In this document: positions 62,878 to 64,000 of the stretch, one piece after another | Layout of the letters: every line of letters starts with the position of its first letter | Position numbering within the stretch: position 1 is the first letter of the stretch | DNA from: Acidobacteriota bacterium | GTDB taxonomy: Bacteria; Acidobacteriota; Terriglobia; Acidiferrales; UBA7541 | Assembly: GCA_013289665.1 (NCBI GenBank) | Contig: JABCZN010000012.1 | Location: forward strand, 1 to 64,000 | DNA: 64,000 nucleotides | Direction of reading: 5' to 3' | Program-made: the position numbers and the translations under genes | Notes under the pieces: model-generated | What the model saw: the letters and a program-made list of their open reading frames with translations, nothing else | Told to the model about the DNA's origin: nothing | The model's database searches: none

Positions 62878-63972
62878 ATGAATTGTCCACGAAAAAGAGA
62901 CTTTTTCGCTGCCCTGCCGGCCGTCTGTTTCTTGGCCGCACCGCTGTTGGGGCAGGATCCCGCGCCGGCAAAGCCCGCCGTGCCGCCGGCCGCCCAAGAG
63001 CAAAAACCTGCCGACAAACAGCAGGGGCCGGCCCCGATCCGGATCGTCACGCGCGCCGTTGTCGTGCCGGTCACGGTGAAAGACCGCAACGGGAATCTGG
63101 TTCCGGACCTGCGCAGGGACGAATTTCGCGTGTTTGAAGACAACATCGAGCAAGAGGTTACGCGCCTTTCGGTGGAAACCTATCCGCTCTCGCTGGTCAT
63201 CCTGATTGACAACGACCTCGGACGCAAGGACGAGCAGCAGGTCGAGCCAAGCCTGGCTTCGATTGTCGGCGGCCTGAGCACCAGCGACGAGGCGTTTATC
63301 TGCCGCTTCGACCAGTTTTTCCACGAAGGCAAAGGCTTTTCCCGGGACCAGGACAGTCTGCTGACCGAGTTGAAGCGCACCGATCTCTCGTCGGAGCCGT
63401 CCGTGGCTCCTCCCGGCGGCCCCTTTAACGGCCCGACCATCAATAACGCACCGGCACCGGGCGCACCGCCGAATCCCGCGGGGCTGCAGGCGGTCAAGGG
63501 GCAGCCGACGAAAGCCCTCGACGATGCCGTTTTCGAAGCGGCCGACCTGCTGAAAGATCGCGATTCCCGCAACCGGCGCAAAGTGATCCTGTTGATTTCC
63601 GACGGGCAGAACGGCGCAAAATTCAATACCCACAGCTATGACGAAACCAAGGCTGAGTTGTTGCGGCAGGGGATTAGCGTGTACAGCGTGGCCACGGGCA
63701 GATCGTATTTCGAGCGGAAATTCAACCGGCTGGTCAGCTACTCGCACGATACCGGGGGCGACATCTATTACGGGGCGAAGCAAAATGCCTTCTCGGAGTT
63801 TTATACCCGGATCACGGAAGAAGCGCGCAACCAGTATACGCTGACGTATTCGCCGAAGGGCGAAAGTTCGATGGATTACCACTCGATCGAAGTGCGTGTC
63901 CGGCGCGACGGCCTGACGATTCTTGCCCGCCAGGGCTACTACGGCGGCACCTTCACCGAATCCCCGAAATAA
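62878..63972 (+). CDS. Exported VWA-like protein with degenerate MIDAS
   Basis: 364 residues with a leader (FFAALPAVCFLAAPLLGQDP) and a Pro/Ala/Gln-rich linker. The family entry is VVVPVTVKDRNGNLVPDLRR, then DEFRVFEDNIEQEVTRLSVE. Where relatives have LLDTSxS, this one has VILIDNDLGRKDEQQ, so the two MIDAS serines are lost. The rest of the fold is kept (KVILLISDGQNGAKFNTHSY, LTILARQGYYGG). A Pro/Gly-rich insertion lies near residue 180 (PPGGPFNGPTINNAPAPG). Metal-dependent ligand binding may be lost or altered. It is divergent from the VWA gene at 61691. Confidence 0.82.
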   Translation: MNCPRKRDFFAALPAVCFLAAPLLGQDPAPAKPAVPPAAQEQKPADKQQGPAPIRIVTRAVVVPVTVKDRNGNLVPDLRRDEFRVFEDNIEQEVTRLSVETYPLSLVILIDNDLGRKDEQQVEPSLASIVGGLSTSDEAFICRFDQFFHEGKGFSRDQDSLLTELKRTDLSSEPSVAPPGGPFNGPTINNAPAPGAPPNPAGLQAVKGQPTKALDDAVFEAADLLKDRDSRNRRKVILLISDGQNGAKFNTHSYDETKAELLRQGISVYSVATGRSYFERKFNRLVSYSHDTGGDIYYGAKQNAFSEFYTRITEEARNQYTLTYSPKGESSMDYHSIEVRVRRDGLTILARQGYYGGTFTESPK

Positions 63973-64000
63973 ATAGGCCGTGAGGGCGGAGCCGGCTCGT

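Overview
The window looks like a chromosomal segment of a Gram-negative, soil-type Acidobacteriota bacterium. Supporting marks are three von Willebrand A proteins of the acidobacterial family type, an Oar-like 1210-residue TonB-dependent receptor with a carboxypeptidase-regulatory N-domain, a Ser/Thr kinase fused to a WD40-like propeller, CRTAC1/ASPIC-UnbV and FG-GAP secreted proteins, and TonB homologues. No rRNA, tRNA, CRISPR array or prophage was seen.

Region 1 (about 0.4-14.9 kb) is a low-density, lower-GC accessory or decaying zone. It has short genes on both strands, a truncated IS30-type transposase, several frame-broken genes (1968-2461, 7485-7912, 8850-9841, probably 11384-11666), a family of dispersed ~45-base repeats, and two similar secreted proteins. 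It also carries a PEP-CTERM protein, an M23 peptidase, an FG-GAP protein and an unusual ExbB-ExbD fusion. An 18-base direct repeat (484-501 and 14865-14882) brackets it. The left edge cuts a molybdopterin oxidoreductase.

Region 2 (15.0-20.6 kb) holds a Tat-exported CRTAC1/thioredoxin-like/TPR protein and a second TPR protein.

Region 3 (20.7-42.5 kb) is the centrepiece: a nucleoside-scavenging locus built as two divergent arms. The minus arm has a nucleoside hydrolase, a TonB-dependent receptor, an exported amidohydrolase (nucleoside-deaminase-like), cytidine deaminase, purine nucleoside phosphorylase, a CNT nucleoside transporter and thymidine phosphorylase. The plus arm has a PIG-L deacetylase, a CPXCG protein, a DUF1003 protein, ribokinase, a DMT/GRP-type sugar transporter, a nucleoside hydrolase, a queuosine-salvage (Qng1/DUF2419) homologue with a Tat-like leader, another nucleoside hydrolase, deoxyribose-phosphate aldolase and a two-module ALDH16-type aldehyde dehydrogenase. 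Together they could take nucleosides across the outer membrane, cleave or deaminate them partly in the periplasm, import base, sugar or nucleoside, and run deoxyribose to glyceraldehyde-3-phosphate and acetate. This function is inferred from families and layout.

Region 4 (42.8-64.0 kb) is housekeeping and surface functions: a GH63-like glucosidase with a glycogen-debranching-type enzyme, a VOC protein, TerC, a secreted protein, two TonB-type energy transducers around a broken VapC toxin, then ileS-lspA-rluD, and a VWA / kinase-propeller / VWA / VWA group.
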